Notes: generated by a model from the sequence alone, not told the origin. Shown: positions 1-8,093, counted from the stretch's first letter. The stretch is DNA of 34,052 nt from Clostridia bacterium (GCA_017408985.1 JAFQTO010000029.1:1-34052), one strand, 5' to 3'. Made by a program: numbers and translations.

Positions 1-64
1 ATAGGTTTCGTTTTACAATAGCCAGTTTTTCTTCTTTACTTCTTATGGTGTACTTTCTTGGCAT
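1..64 (-). CDS. N-terminus of an OrfA/HTH-type protein (partial)
   Basis: Only the first 21 codons lie in the window; the gene runs off the left edge. The ATG at 64 follows a strong ribosome binding site (GGAGGTGG on the minus strand) at good spacing, so the start is convincing. The peptide begins MPRKYTIRSKEEKLAIVKRN, which resembles the basic first helix of IS3-family OrfA / HTH_Tnp_1 proteins. A strong hairpin sits just upstream. The call rests on this short stretch; another small HTH protein is possible. Confidence 0.5.
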   Translation of the reverse strand, partial: MPRKYTIRSKEEKLAIVKRNL

Positions 65-96
65 ATTACCACCTCCAATTCTAATAATAGCATAAA

Positions 97-130
97 AATA
101 ATGGTAGGCACTTTCGTGTCTACCATTATT
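97..130. terminator. 15-bp hairpin between two minus-strand genes
   Basis: Arms 97-111 and 116-130 pair over 15 bp with one mismatch around a 4-base loop. On the minus strand the stem runs into a T-rich stretch, so it can act as a terminator for the zinc-ribbon gene ending at 215. A weaker GC hairpin (187-204) lies closer to that stop. Because the stem sits directly before an OrfA-like start, it could instead belong to the end of an insertion sequence. Confidence 0.55.
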
Positions 131-214
131 TTATCACTTCACCCAAAAGGATGTCGTTTTTCATATTTTCGAAGAAAATATATCATAGCCTTGCGAAGCA
201 GGCTGTATCATTTT

Positions 215-979
215 TCAATAATTGCTTTCGAAGTTTATTACCACCCAGTCGCCGTCAAGGCGTGCGCAGTACACTTCAAAGGATACGTATTCCTTTTCGC
301 CCAGGACCTTGATGTACGCATCGGCCTCCACTACGGCTATCTCGGTGATGGCCTTGACCTCTTTGTAGGTGATATCGTAGTCATAGAACACGTCCAGCTC
401 ATCCAGCGCTTCGCCGATGGCGTTGTCGGTATAGGAGCAGAGTCTGACTTCCTCGATAACTATCTTGCCGCCCAGACCGAAGTCGCCCATCTCCTTCTCG
501 TACTCGCTTGCTATTCTGCCTGCGCTTGCGTTTTCGTTGAGATCCAGCATTTCGGCAATATTACGCAGTACCCAGGGCGCGGTCTTGCGGAGGGCTTTGC
601 GGATATTTCCCTCTGCCATAGCCTCAATGTAATCCTCGGCTACGTTTTCGGGGCCCACGGTTTTTTTGGCAAGGGATACCACACCGAACATAGCAGCCAT
701 AAAGATGACCACGGCAACTACTGCGGCGATGCAGGTGATCACCGTTTTGGGGTTCTTGAGATCGAGTTTTATGCGCTTCTTTTCCTTTTTGGCGGGCTTT
801 TCTGTCTGCTCGGTTACGACGGCTCCGGCCTTTTCTTCGGCAGTCTGCTCGTCGGTCTGCCCGACCTGCTCTGCCTTGGCCTCTTCTGTTTGGGGCTCCT
901 GCTCTTTCAGTTCTTCTTTGCAATAGGGACAGACGTTCTCTTTGTCGTCAACCTGTGCTCCGCACTTGGGACAAATCAT
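215..979 (-). CDS. Zinc-ribbon, single-pass membrane protein
   Basis: A 254-residue protein of unknown function. The N-terminus is a zinc ribbon with two CxxC knuckles (Cys3/6 and Cys17/20). Then come an acidic Glu/Gln-rich linker (about 21-60), a basic patch, one membrane helix (about 80-104) and an extracytoplasmic domain of about 150 residues. That domain starts with a helical pattern (VAEDYIEAMAEGN) like the NTF2-like/DUF4878 domains often attached to zinc-ribbon anchors in Clostridia. The start at 979 has an AAAGGGG ribosome binding site, and a sigma-A promoter lies just upstream, so it is its own transcription unit behind the MoxR operon. The architecture is clear; the function is not. 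Confidence 0.8.
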   Translation of the reverse strand: MICPKCGAQVDDKENVCPYCKEELKEQEPQTEEAKAEQVGQTDEQTAEEKAGAVVTEQTEKPAKKEKKRIKLDLKNPKTVITCIAAVVAVVIFMAAMFGVVSLAKKTVGPENVAEDYIEAMAEGNIRKALRKTAPWVLRNIAEMLDLNENASAGRIASEYEKEMGDFGLGGKIVIEEVRLCSYTDNAIGEALDELDVFYDYDITYKEVKAITEIAVVEADAYIKVLGEKEYVSFEVYCARLDGDWVVINFESNY

Positions 980-1027
980 AGTGTAATTCCCCTTTACTCT
1001 TTAGTCTCCCCGATGGAGTATATTAAA

Positions 1028-1056
1028 AGTTTACATTATTTGAGGCGGAATGTCAA
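1028..1056 (-). promoter_or_regulatory. Sigma-A promoter of the zinc-ribbon gene
   Basis: On the minus strand: TTGACA (1056-1051), a 17-base spacer and TAAACT (1033-1028). It lies about 50 bases upstream of the start at 979 and just past the stop of the preceding operon. Confidence 0.7.
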
Positions 1057-1064
1057 CTTTCGGG

Positions 1065-2297
1065 TCATTTTTGCCCCTCTTTGATGCGTTTTACCAGCTC
1101 TTTTGCCTGCTTTGCGTCCTGCTCGGTGACCGTTTTTTCCGAATAACGGGCGGTCAGATATACCTGACGCAAAGGCGAGGTCTCACTGCTGCAGGCAACC
1201 TCCCTGCTCTCTGCCAGCCTGTTTATCTCGCCGCTGTCCAGAGAGGGCTTGAGCGGCACATCGCGGCTTCTGCAATAGCGCAGATACCGTCTGTAGTGCC
1301 AGCGCACCGCCTCGCGGGGGTCTTTGGGTGCGAGGAGGGTATCTTTTTCGGCCTTTTTGGCAGGTGCGGGCAGGTCGTGGAGTGAAAATCCCGCCGCATC
1401 CTGACGCTTGCGGCGATAGAGCATACGCCTGAATATAAAATATGCACAGATAAGGCCGATTATGATAACTATGACCATTATCACGGTGACGAAGGTCTTG
1501 CTGTCGGGGGCTACGTAGCCCTCCAGCAGGTCCATCTCTTCCTTGATGCCATCCTGCACCTCTATCTGAGGCTTCTCGAAATTATCGTTGCCGAATACCC
1601 TGCCCAAAAAGCCGAACAGCGCCATTACTCCGCGCATAAACACGGTGAAGGCCCAGGACACCGCTACCGCCGCCGCCTGAAACACGGGTGCAAGTATCCA
1701 TCTCAGCGCGGCAACGGCTTTGCCCGTTATTTTCAGGAAGTTTTTGGAGCTTATGGCCCACGCCGCCGTCAGCAGAGCGCCCACGGTCAGCGCGTTCTGC
1801 AGCTGAAAACGGGGGCTTTTCAGCACGTCGGTGCTGTGCCGCATCATACGCATAGCCAGCACCGCCGACAGCAGAAAGAGTATCAGCGCGGGCAGGCAGT
1901 AGTTTTTCAGCGCGTGCATATCGGGCTTGAACACGAATATGAAGGGCAGCGCAACGAGGGTCTTGAGCTGAAGTGCAAACAGCTCCTTATACTCGTTGCC
2001 GTCGGGCACGAACGCCTCCTTGATGCACACCGCCCACAGATATATAAGGGGCGGGACCATTACCACAAAGTCCATCAGCGTGTGTCCCTGCAGCAGCAGG
2101 AGCATAGCCAGCGCGGGGGGAAGCAGGCGAAGTGCTCCTTTTTTGGCACAGACGGCAGACAGCGCGCCCGCAAGGCACATTACGCCCACCGTCAGGGCAA
2201 AGGAGTAGGTGACCCCTATGTATCCGCCCAGATAATGAGCAAACACGAAATAGTATCCGATATCGCTGAGCAGCTTGGTAAAAAGCAATACTATCAT
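1065..2297 (-). CDS. Membrane protein with C-terminal DUF4129
   Basis: This 410-residue protein is the last gene of a MoxR/DUF58 operon. The N-terminal half is a run of hydrophobic helices. A further helix (about 268-290) leads into a cytoplasmic C-terminus whose pattern (WHYRRYLRYCRSR, then LDSGEINRLAE, then YLTARYSE) fits DUF4129, the tail of TgpA-like transglutaminase proteins. No transglutaminase core is visible between the membrane part and the DUF4129 part, and the protein is well short of the usual 650-750 residues of TgpA-like proteins. The start at 2297 overlaps the upstream stop as ATGA, implying translational coupling. It probably acts with MoxR and DUF58 in envelope protein maturation, but that role is inferred from context. 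Confidence 0.75.
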   Translation of the reverse strand: MIVLLFTKLLSDIGYYFVFAHYLGGYIGVTYSFALTVGVMCLAGALSAVCAKKGALRLLPPALAMLLLLQGHTLMDFVVMVPPLIYLWAVCIKEAFVPDGNEYKELFALQLKTLVALPFIFVFKPDMHALKNYCLPALILFLLSAVLAMRMMRHSTDVLKSPRFQLQNALTVGALLTAAWAISSKNFLKITGKAVAALRWILAPVFQAAAVAVSWAFTVFMRGVMALFGFLGRVFGNDNFEKPQIEVQDGIKEEMDLLEGYVAPDSKTFVTVIMVIVIIIGLICAYFIFRRMLYRRKRQDAAGFSLHDLPAPAKKAEKDTLLAPKDPREAVRWHYRRYLRYCRSRDVPLKPSLDSGEINRLAESREVACSSETSPLRQVYLTARYSEKTVTEQDAKQAKELVKRIKEGQK

Positions 2298-3382
2298 ACG
2301 CTCTCCTCCTCACTAAGCTCCTCGGCGGTTATGACACGCAGACAGCCTCCGTGCAGAGCGGTCAGACGGTCGATGGACTTCTGGTACCCGGGCAGCATAG
2401 AGGGAGTGATGATTATCCTGCCTCTGCCCGTATCGCTGCGGCGCATGCAGCGGGCAATAAGACGGTCAAAGGTCATTATCCTGCCGTAGCCTGCCCGGGC
2501 AAGTCCCTCAAGCACGGTCCTCAGATGCCGTTGGCCTATGCCCTCCTCAAGGGTATGCCATCTGCCCAGCACGCCCTCGGTGGTGGCGTTGGTGATAAAA
2601 TCGTAACGCACGCCCTTTTCTTCCAGCGTTTCGCAGACACTGCGGGCGATGCGGTAGCATTTTTCCACCTTTTCTGCCATTTCACGGGTCAGGTCGCCCC
2701 GGTATTCCACGTTGAGCACCACGGTGACCGAGGGCTCCGCGGTATAGTCGTACTGCTTGACCATCAGTCCCCGGCCTCTTGCACTCTGGGTCCAGCTGAT
2801 AGCGCGGAAGGGCTCTCTGCCCGTATATTCACGAAAGCCCACGGTCAGCACGGGGTCCTCAAGTATAAATCTGCGTACCGATATATCCCCCAGAAATCCG
2901 CCCAGCACCTCCTGCAGTTCAAGGCTCTTACAGGGTCTGGGGCAGACCGCCACCTCGGTATTCCGGGACACGTAGCGCACGTCCTGGCTCACGCCGATAA
3001 AGTCGCCGCCGTAGAGGGTACATCCGGTAAAAAAATACCTGCCGCGCTCGGGCAGGCTGACCTGCAGACTGCGGCGGGAGGATCTGCGCCCTCCCAGATA
3101 CAGCGACGAAGTCAGCTGGGTATGCTCAAGGTCGCGGTGGATGTTGAGCTTGTCCTCGTTTTCGAATATAAGCTCTTTGGGCATAAGCTCCTTGACCCTG
3201 ACGAAGGATATGGGCATACGCTTGCGGTTTTGGAGCGTGGTGGTTATCTCAAACTTCTCAAGCGGGTCTACCACCTGCTTTGAGGACTCGAGAGAATAGA
3301 TGACCTCGTCAAGTCCGTGCTTGAGGGTCCACCACTCCGCCGCTCCGCCGACAGCAAGCAGAATGAACAAAAAGATCAGCAT
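2294..3382 (-). CDS. DUF58 domain protein
   Basis: A 362-residue protein with one N-terminal membrane helix (about 1-17) and a beta-rich region. The DUF58 signature follows: a tyrosine-containing loop and the R-x-I-x-W-x-x-SAR motif (FRAISWTQSARGRGLMVKQY), leading into a VWA-like fold. DUF58 proteins are regularly encoded beside MoxR ATPases and are thought to be their partners, perhaps with metal-ion-dependent adhesion-like domains. It lies 4 bases after moxR and overlaps the DUF4129 gene by 4 bases, so the three genes are one operon. The family assignment is firm; the molecular role is not established. Confidence 0.87.
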   Translation of the reverse strand: MLIFLFILLAVGGAAEWWTLKHGLDEVIYSLESSKQVVDPLEKFEITTTLQNRKRMPISFVRVKELMPKELIFENEDKLNIHRDLEHTQLTSSLYLGGRRSSRRSLQVSLPERGRYFFTGCTLYGGDFIGVSQDVRYVSRNTEVAVCPRPCKSLELQEVLGGFLGDISVRRFILEDPVLTVGFREYTGREPFRAISWTQSARGRGLMVKQYDYTAEPSVTVVLNVEYRGDLTREMAEKVEKCYRIARSVCETLEEKGVRYDFITNATTEGVLGRWHTLEEGIGQRHLRTVLEGLARAGYGRIMTFDRLIARCMRRSDTGRGRIIITPSMLPGYQKSIDRLTALHGGCLRVITAEELSEEESV

Positions 3383-3386
3383 AGGC

Positions 3387-4334
3387 TCAGTTTACCTTTT
3401 CCAAAGGTACTTCTATGGTGTCTATGAGCTTGCGCAGATACTCGCGTGCATCACCCGAGCGTGCCGACGAGCCTGTGGAGATACGGTGTGCCAGCACGGG
3501 CAGGGCAAGGCTCTTGACGTCTTCGGGGATAACGTAGTCCCTGCCCTGCAGAGCGGCGGTGACCTGAGCGGCTCTGTAGAGGGCGATGCCGCCTCGGGTG
3601 GAAACACCGGTGACGAAGCGGTTGTCGGTACGGGTCTTTTCGATAATGTCCATCATATAGCTGCGCACGTCCTGCGATACCTTGACCTGCTGCCAATTCT
3701 GCTTGATGTAGGCGGTCTCCTCGGCGGTGACCACCTGATCGAGGCGGGCGATAATATCGGGTGCCGACTCGCGGGCAATAACGCTCATCTCCTGCTCACG
3801 GGTCATATAGCCCAGCTGCAGACGCATAAAGAAACGGTCGGTCTGTGCCTCGGGCAGGGGGAAGGTACCGTAGGACTCGATGGGGTTCTGGGTAGCCATT
3901 ACCATAAAAGGCTCTGCCATAGGATAGGTAACGCCGTCCACCGACACCTGCCGCTCCTCCATCGCCTCCAGAAGAGAGGACTGGGTGCGGGGTGTGGCGC
4001 GATTTATCTCGTCGGCAAGGATGATGCTGGAAAACAGAGGGCCTTTTTTGAACTGGAACTCGCCGCTCTTCTGGTTGTAGAAGTTGATGCCCGTCAGATC
4101 GGAGGGCAGCAGGTCGGGAGTGAACTGCACACGCTTGAAATCGCCGCCGATGCTCTTGGCAAAGGCGCGCAGCAGCATAGTCTTGCCCGTACCGGGAACG
4201 TCCTCCAGAAGCACGTGGCCCGAGCACAAAAAGCAGACCAGCACCTGCTCTATGACCTCGTCCTTGCCCACGATGACCTGAGCACAGTTATTGACGATCT
4301 TGTTGCGATAGTCGGTAAAACGCTTGAGCTCCAT
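3387..4334 (-). CDS. MoxR-type AAA+ ATPase
   Basis: A 315-residue AAA+ ATPase of the MoxR family, chaperone-like ATPases that mature partner proteins. Visible motifs are Walker A (VPGTGKT, Lys51), Walker B (ILADEIN, Asp108-Glu109), the family stretch RTQSSLLEAMEERQV and sensor 1 (ATQNP, Asn150). A longer ORF reaches 4358, but the ATG at 4334 is preceded by GGAGG eight bases away, so 4334 is the start. A TTGACA/TACAAT promoter lies about 40-65 bases upstream. It heads the operon with DUF58 and DUF4129 genes. Confidence 0.93.
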   Translation of the reverse strand: MELKRFTDYRNKIVNNCAQVIVGKDEVIEQVLVCFLCSGHVLLEDVPGTGKTMLLRAFAKSIGGDFKRVQFTPDLLPSDLTGINFYNQKSGEFQFKKGPLFSSIILADEINRATPRTQSSLLEAMEERQVSVDGVTYPMAEPFMVMATQNPIESYGTFPLPEAQTDRFFMRLQLGYMTREQEMSVIARESAPDIIARLDQVVTAEETAYIKQNWQQVKVSQDVRSYMMDIIEKTRTDNRFVTGVSTRGGIALYRAAQVTAALQGRDYVIPEDVKSLALPVLAHRISTGSSARSGDAREYLRKLIDTIEVPLEKVN

Positions 4335-4371
4335 ATAAAAAACCTCCGAAATACACATAGTTTAATAATTA

Positions 4372-4401
4372 ATTGTACCTTATTTCGTTGCTGTCTGTCA
4401 A
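4372..4401 (-). promoter_or_regulatory. Promoter of the MoxR operon
   Basis: On the minus strand: TTGACA (4401-4396), an 18-base spacer and TACAAT (4377-4372), followed by an AT-rich leader to the ATG at 4334. Confidence 0.7.
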
Positions 4402-4447
4402 CATAGGGTATTGTAAATATTATGTGTATCCCAAAGGCCGGCGGCCG

Positions 4448-4999
4448 TCAGCTGTCGCTTACACCGTAGGCGCCCGTCTGCCCGTCGCGGAAAAGGGGCA
4501 GATATGGCGGATGAAAGGTAAAAAACACGAACACTGCCAGCACACCCGCCATGACCGCAATGGCGGTGGATGCTCTGCCCCCTCTGCGGCTGCGCTTGTA
4601 TACCCGCGCCCCCACCGTCTGACCTATTGCCGCCGACAGCGCCAGCAGGGATATATCCACCGCTAAAATATGCCTGCCTATTACCCCCGTGTACAGATAG
4701 TACATAGCGGGCATGGACGCCACCGCCGCAAGCGCGGCGCTGAGCGCGCCTTTTGCCCAGCGGTCACGGTCTGCTGCGGCTTTGTGCCGCCTATAACCTA
4801 TCCCCCACCACAAAAGTGTGGGCAGATACGCCATTTTGGTATGCTCCCACACGCTCTCGTTGACGGGAGCAAGGCAGGCGGCAAGAAAACTCCTGCCCGT
4901 CAGCTCATAGATATAGTGCATTGCCGCACCCACTGCAAAAATAAACGGTATGCCCCACAGCAGGAATTTTTCCTGCGCGGAGCGGCGGGTCTTTGACAT
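4448..4999 (-). CDS. Small multi-pass membrane protein (DUF6512-like)
   Basis: A 183-residue integral membrane protein with about five hydrophobic helices. The stretch CLAPVNESVWEHTKM in the second loop is the hallmark of a small Firmicutes family that I believe is DUF6512; its function is unknown. The open frame extends to 5152, but the ATG at 4999 follows GAGGAGGTG at normal spacing and the extension has no family-like sequence, so 4999 is the start. It has no clear functional link to the MoxR operon downstream. Confidence 0.75.
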   Translation of the reverse strand: MSKTRRSAQEKFLLWGIPFIFAVGAAMHYIYELTGRSFLAACLAPVNESVWEHTKMAYLPTLLWWGIGYRRHKAAADRDRWAKGALSAALAAVASMPAMYYLYTGVIGRHILAVDISLLALSAAIGQTVGARVYKRSRRGGRASTAIAVMAGVLAVFVFFTFHPPYLPLFRDGQTGAYGVSDS

Positions 5000-5167
5000 C
5001 GCCGACACCTCCTCATATATGTTATGATATGAGAAAAAGGTTATGTTTATGATTGCATACAGTTTTTTCGGCATTAAACGGAAAGTTATTGCGCCTTTAC
5101 AGTTTATTAGCCAAAATATGCCGATTATTCGACATAAATCGCCCGATTGCAAAAAAGAAATCCAATG

Positions 5168-5207
5168 TTATCAACAGTTTTACACATTATCCACAGAGTT
5201 TTCCACA
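5168..5207 (+). promoter_or_regulatory. Cluster of DnaA-box-like 9-mers
   Basis: Four same-strand 9-mers lie within 40 bases: TTATCAACA (5168-5176), TTTTACACA (5178-5186), TTATCCACA (5187-5195, the exact bacterial DnaA-box consensus) and TTTTCCACA (5199-5207). The 388-base gap between genes here (5000-5387) is AT-rich and otherwise holds only the terminator at its right end. No dnaA, dnaN or strand switch is nearby, so a DnaA-binding control or titration site is as likely as an origin. Confidence 0.5.
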
Positions 5208-5344
5208 GAAAAAAGGTGTATATTGATGCATACGGTGTATAAACGAACTGTAATATTGCTCTTTGCTCCGCCTCCGCAGACCCGAAACCGCGATATATAA
5301 CAACATTTCTGCAGGAAATATGTAACAGAAAATGATAAAAAAAC

Positions 5345-5378
5345 AAACGGCTGAACCCCAAACAGGGCTCAGCCGTTT
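5345..5378 (-). terminator. Rho-independent terminator of the YD-repeat lipoprotein gene
   Basis: The stem AAACGGCTGA / TCAGCCGTTT (5345-5354 with 5369-5378), extended inward by CCC/GGG, is followed on the minus strand by a run of T. It begins about 10 bases after the stop codon of the minus-strand lipoprotein gene. Confidence 0.88.
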
Positions 5379-5387
5379 TTGTTATGC

Positions 5388-6827
5388 TCATTCAAAGAAG
5401 TAGCGGTCTGCGTAGATACGCTCGGTATACATTATGGGCAGTACGTCCCATTCGGTACTGTAGATCAGCGTACTCTTGGTTCTTCTTCCCTGCCCGTCGG
5501 TTTCACACTCATATACACGCTCCAACCCCAAGACCATTTCACCGTTATCGGGATACTCCAGCACGGTCCTCGTTTTTTTGAGGTGTCCGTTTTCGTCATA
5601 CTCATAAGTGACGGTAGTTCGGCTCTCGGTATATTCGTGAAGCCAGCTTTTGGAATCTTTGACTGTCTGCACGAGCCTGCCGTTTTCATCGTAGGTGTAG
5701 GAGTATTGACCGACGCCTTCGATGAAATAGGTGTTGTTTCCCACTACCCTGCCCTGATCGTCACACCGGTAGATTATCTCACGTCCATCTCCGTACCTGC
5801 CGCTTAAAAGCACGCCGTTTTCGTCATAGACCAAAGTAAGCTCCTCGGTGACATTATCGGCATAGTACAATATTTCCCACTCAGAGATTTCGCTGTTGCC
5901 GTTATCAACGCGGCGCTGGGCATCACCGATGGTCTGCACCTTTGCAATTCTGCCGTTTTCGTCGTATATATAGCGCAGAGGGTCATATCCGTCTCCGCCG
6001 TACAGCTTATCGCCAAGGGGATCTCCCAGAACGGTCCTCAGGCTCCCGTCGGGATAGTAGTCGACTCCCTTGCTTACCGAAATATATTGCTTACCGGCAA
6101 TATTGCCGGTCTGATACTCGCTGTAACTGCGGGCACCTACGTACACGTCCTCAAGCACGGTAAATCTTGCCAGATACTCGGCACTGTCGCGGTAGTCGCC
6201 CAAAAACTCAAAGGCTTCATACAGTCTCTTCAGCGCGTCGTTGCCCTCGGGCATAGAGGGACGCTCGTCCAGCTCGCAGTAATAGGTGGGGTTCTCGCCG
6301 TTTGCCATCGCCTCAAGGCACTTTTCTGCGTAGCTTACGGCTCTGGGATAGACGTATTCCTTCCAGCTGCGGTCATAGCCGTAAGGCAGGGCATAGTAGT
6401 ATTCCTCGTTGCCGTTTGCATCGGTCAGGACGGCAAAATACAGCTCACCGCGTTTTTCTGCCGCAAAGGTGTACTTGTCGCCTATCTGCACCTTTGCCTC
6501 GGTGTCGGTATTTACGCTGACCGTATAAGCAAATTTGCTGCTGTCAAGACTGACCTCTGCGTCCTCAAAAAACAGACTGCCCGGCATAGAGGCCGCCCCA
6601 TTCAGGTCGTACCATCTGGAATAGACCGTATCCTTGCCGTGTGACAGCATGGGTATCTTCTCTGCGGTGACCGACTGTTCGCTTTCATTTTGCTGTTCGT
6701 TTCCGGTTTGCTTATCGTCCCGCTCTGTACCGTCGGTGTTATCGGGCAGCTCTTTGCAGGCAGCAAGGCACATAGCCAATACAATGCACAAAAGAACCGA
6801 AATCAACCTCATAAAACGTCTGCTCAT
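5388..6827 (-). CDS. YD-repeat (RHS-like) lipoprotein
   Basis: A 479-residue secreted lipoprotein. The signal peptide ends in a lipobox (LAAC, Cys24), followed by an Asp/Glu/Asn-rich linker. The C-terminal half holds at least four YD/RHS-type repeats (YDENGRIAKV, YDENGVLLSG, YDENGRLVQT, YDENGHLKKT), which form beta-strand spirals in larger RHS proteins. There is no toxin tip or peptidase-like C-terminus, so it is probably a surface protein rather than an effector. The start at 6827 has an AAAGGGA ribosome binding site. The promoter region carries four WalR-like half sites, suggesting cell-wall-stress control. Function unknown. Confidence 0.82.
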   Translation of the reverse strand: MSRRFMRLISVLLCIVLAMCLAACKELPDNTDGTERDDKQTGNEQQNESEQSVTAEKIPMLSHGKDTVYSRWYDLNGAASMPGSLFFEDAEVSLDSSKFAYTVSVNTDTEAKVQIGDKYTFAAEKRGELYFAVLTDANGNEEYYYALPYGYDRSWKEYVYPRAVSYAEKCLEAMANGENPTYYCELDERPSMPEGNDALKRLYEAFEFLGDYRDSAEYLARFTVLEDVYVGARSYSEYQTGNIAGKQYISVSKGVDYYPDGSLRTVLGDPLGDKLYGGDGYDPLRYIYDENGRIAKVQTIGDAQRRVDNGNSEISEWEILYYADNVTEELTLVYDENGVLLSGRYGDGREIIYRCDDQGRVVGNNTYFIEGVGQYSYTYDENGRLVQTVKDSKSWLHEYTESRTTVTYEYDENGHLKKTRTVLEYPDNGEMVLGLERVYECETDGQGRRTKSTLIYSTEWDVLPIMYTERIYADRYFFE

Positions 6828-6872
6828 ACTGTCATCCCTTTCTGTTTTCGGTATTTTTATCCTTGTATCTAA

Positions 6873-6902
6873 ATTATATCATCGGGTTTTGGCAAAAAAC
6901 AA
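6873..6902 (-). promoter_or_regulatory. Promoter of the YD-repeat lipoprotein gene
   Basis: On the minus strand: TTGTTT (6902-6897), an 18-base spacer and TATAAT (6878-6873). The -35 is poor and directly abuts the array of TGTWAC half sites, as expected for an activator-dependent promoter. Confidence 0.6.
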
Positions 6903-6940
6903 GGAACAATATAGTAACAATTCGGTTACAGATTGTAACA
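6903..6940 (-). promoter_or_regulatory. Array of WalR-like half sites
   Basis: The minus strand reads TGTTAC (6940-6935), TGTAAC (6930-6925), TGTTAC (6919-6914) and TGTTCC (6908-6903), spaced 10, 11 and 11 bases apart. The middle pair matches the known WalR/YycF consensus TGTWAH-N5-TGTWAH exactly. The array ends right at the -35 element of the lipoprotein gene. Binding by a WalR orthologue is inferred. Confidence 0.5.
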
Positions 6941-6982
6941 ATTTGAAAAGGAAAAGAACAAATGTGACACCGTTGGTGACGT

Positions 6983-7090
6983 GATATAACGCCTGCGGCG
7001 GATCCACCTCACCTTGCAACAAGGGGAGGCTTACGGGGGTGAGAGGGTTGTAGGGGAGGCAGCCCTCTGTCAAGAGCAAGATTGTAAACA
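6983..7090. repeat. Intergenic hairpin repeat
   Basis: This GC-rich block contains the stem CCTCACCTTG / CAAGGGGAGG around 7006-7028, followed by further GGGAGG/CCCTC-rich sequence. It resembles the dispersed intergenic elements common in Ruminococcus-like genomes. Its short open frames have no ribosome binding site. The rest of the gap (7091-7316) holds a 64-codon minus-strand frame (7150-7344) opening with GTG and lacking a ribosome binding site; I see no support for it being a gene. Confidence 0.45.
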
Positions 7091-7316
7091 GGTGTGCAAG
7101 AGGATTGTATACACATTTTATGTCTTGGGTTCATAAAGCGGCGCACAGCTTAATCGAGGCGCGAAATACGGCGATTGAGCAGCTGTTCGGTTCGCAAATC
7201 AACCTCTGCGATCTTGTAATTGCGGTAGCATAGCGAGGCAAAATCTGCACCATCCGGTCGTAATATATTTATGGGGGAGTACGCGGCCTTGGAAAATCGC
7301 CTTTTGTACACCCGTA

Positions 7317-7345
7317 TTGACAAATGCCCGTAGTTAATATACACT
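7317..7345 (+). promoter_or_regulatory. Promoter of the C39-like gene
   Basis: TTGACA (7317-7322), a 17-base spacer and TACACT (7340-7345), placed about 35 bases before the ATG at 7381, which has an AAGGAGGT ribosome binding site. Confidence 0.65.
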
Positions 7346-7380
7346 GTAAATATACAATATGCTTGAAGGAGGTGGGAACT

Positions 7381-8093
7381 ATGATAGACGAAAGCTTTAC
7401 GGAAACGGAAAGTGCAACCAAACCCCGTTCATTAAGAAAGGAGCATTACTGCGAAAAAAGATTTAAGACGCATTACCGCCCTGATCCTGCTTTTGGCATT
7501 TACCGCTGTTCCCACCTTCGCCATAGTCCCGCCCGAAGACGCCGCACCCCTTTATCCCGATTGCTAATCTTGATGGTGGGTATGTAGGTCGTTGCGGTCC
7601 CACAGCGATAACAAGCATTATCAAGTCTTTTGGTGCAAAATACAATATTTCTATTATCAATAATGACACCCCGGAGGAAGTCTTCAGCGCGGTTGCACAA
7701 ATAGGAATTAATGCAACTCCATTACCCTATTATGTAAACAGTGCGGAACAAAATGGTGGAACCTATAGAAACCTATTGACGCTTTATATACCTGAAAGTT
7801 TCCAATTCTATGACACAGAAGTAGCGGCTGTTGGGTTATATGCAGCAAAGCCGTATACTAATATTAAAAGTGCGTTGGAAAGAGGTAGTCTGTTGTATTT
7901 AGCGCTATCGGGAAGTACGGTATACCAAGGCAACCATTCTGTAGTTTGTTACGCATATACAAGATTGTTAAGCAATACGGACGGAAGTGCGGTTACTTAT
8001 TTGAAAATTGCTGATGGCTGGGTGGATGCGCCAAGGTATTTGGATATGGAATCTATGACATACAATGACCGATATATGGAGGTAATGTATTGA
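7381..8093 (+). pseudogene. Frameshifted secreted C39-like cysteine peptidase
   Basis: The reading passes through three frames. From the ATG at 7381 (strong ribosome binding site) the frame reads MIDESFTETESATKP. A signal-peptide-like stretch (DLRRITALILLLAFTAVPTF) is in another frame after an A6 run at 7454-7459. The peptidase body is in a third frame from about 7560 to the stop at 8093. Deleting one base near 7454-7459 and one near 7556-7560 would join all three into one 236-residue protein. The body has the papain-fold marks of C39-like peptidases: RCGPTAIT (nucleophile Cys), GNHSVVCYAY (His) and IADGWVDAPRY (Asp). Alternatively 7381 starts a short leader and the second frame once had its own start behind AAAGGAG (7437-7443). 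Sequencing error cannot be excluded. Confidence 0.6.

Noticed and set aside
5043-5300. Plus-strand frame over the DnaA-box cluster
   Set aside because: No ribosome binding site and no family resemblance; the region reads as intergenic.
5000-5387. Main replication origin
   Set aside because: No dnaA/dnaN, and genes on both sides stay on the minus strand; kept only as a DnaA-box cluster.
6879-7344. Two short minus-strand frames (6879-7079 and 7150-7344)
   Set aside because: Neither has a ribosome binding site; one lies in a hairpin repeat and the other opens with an unsupported GTG.
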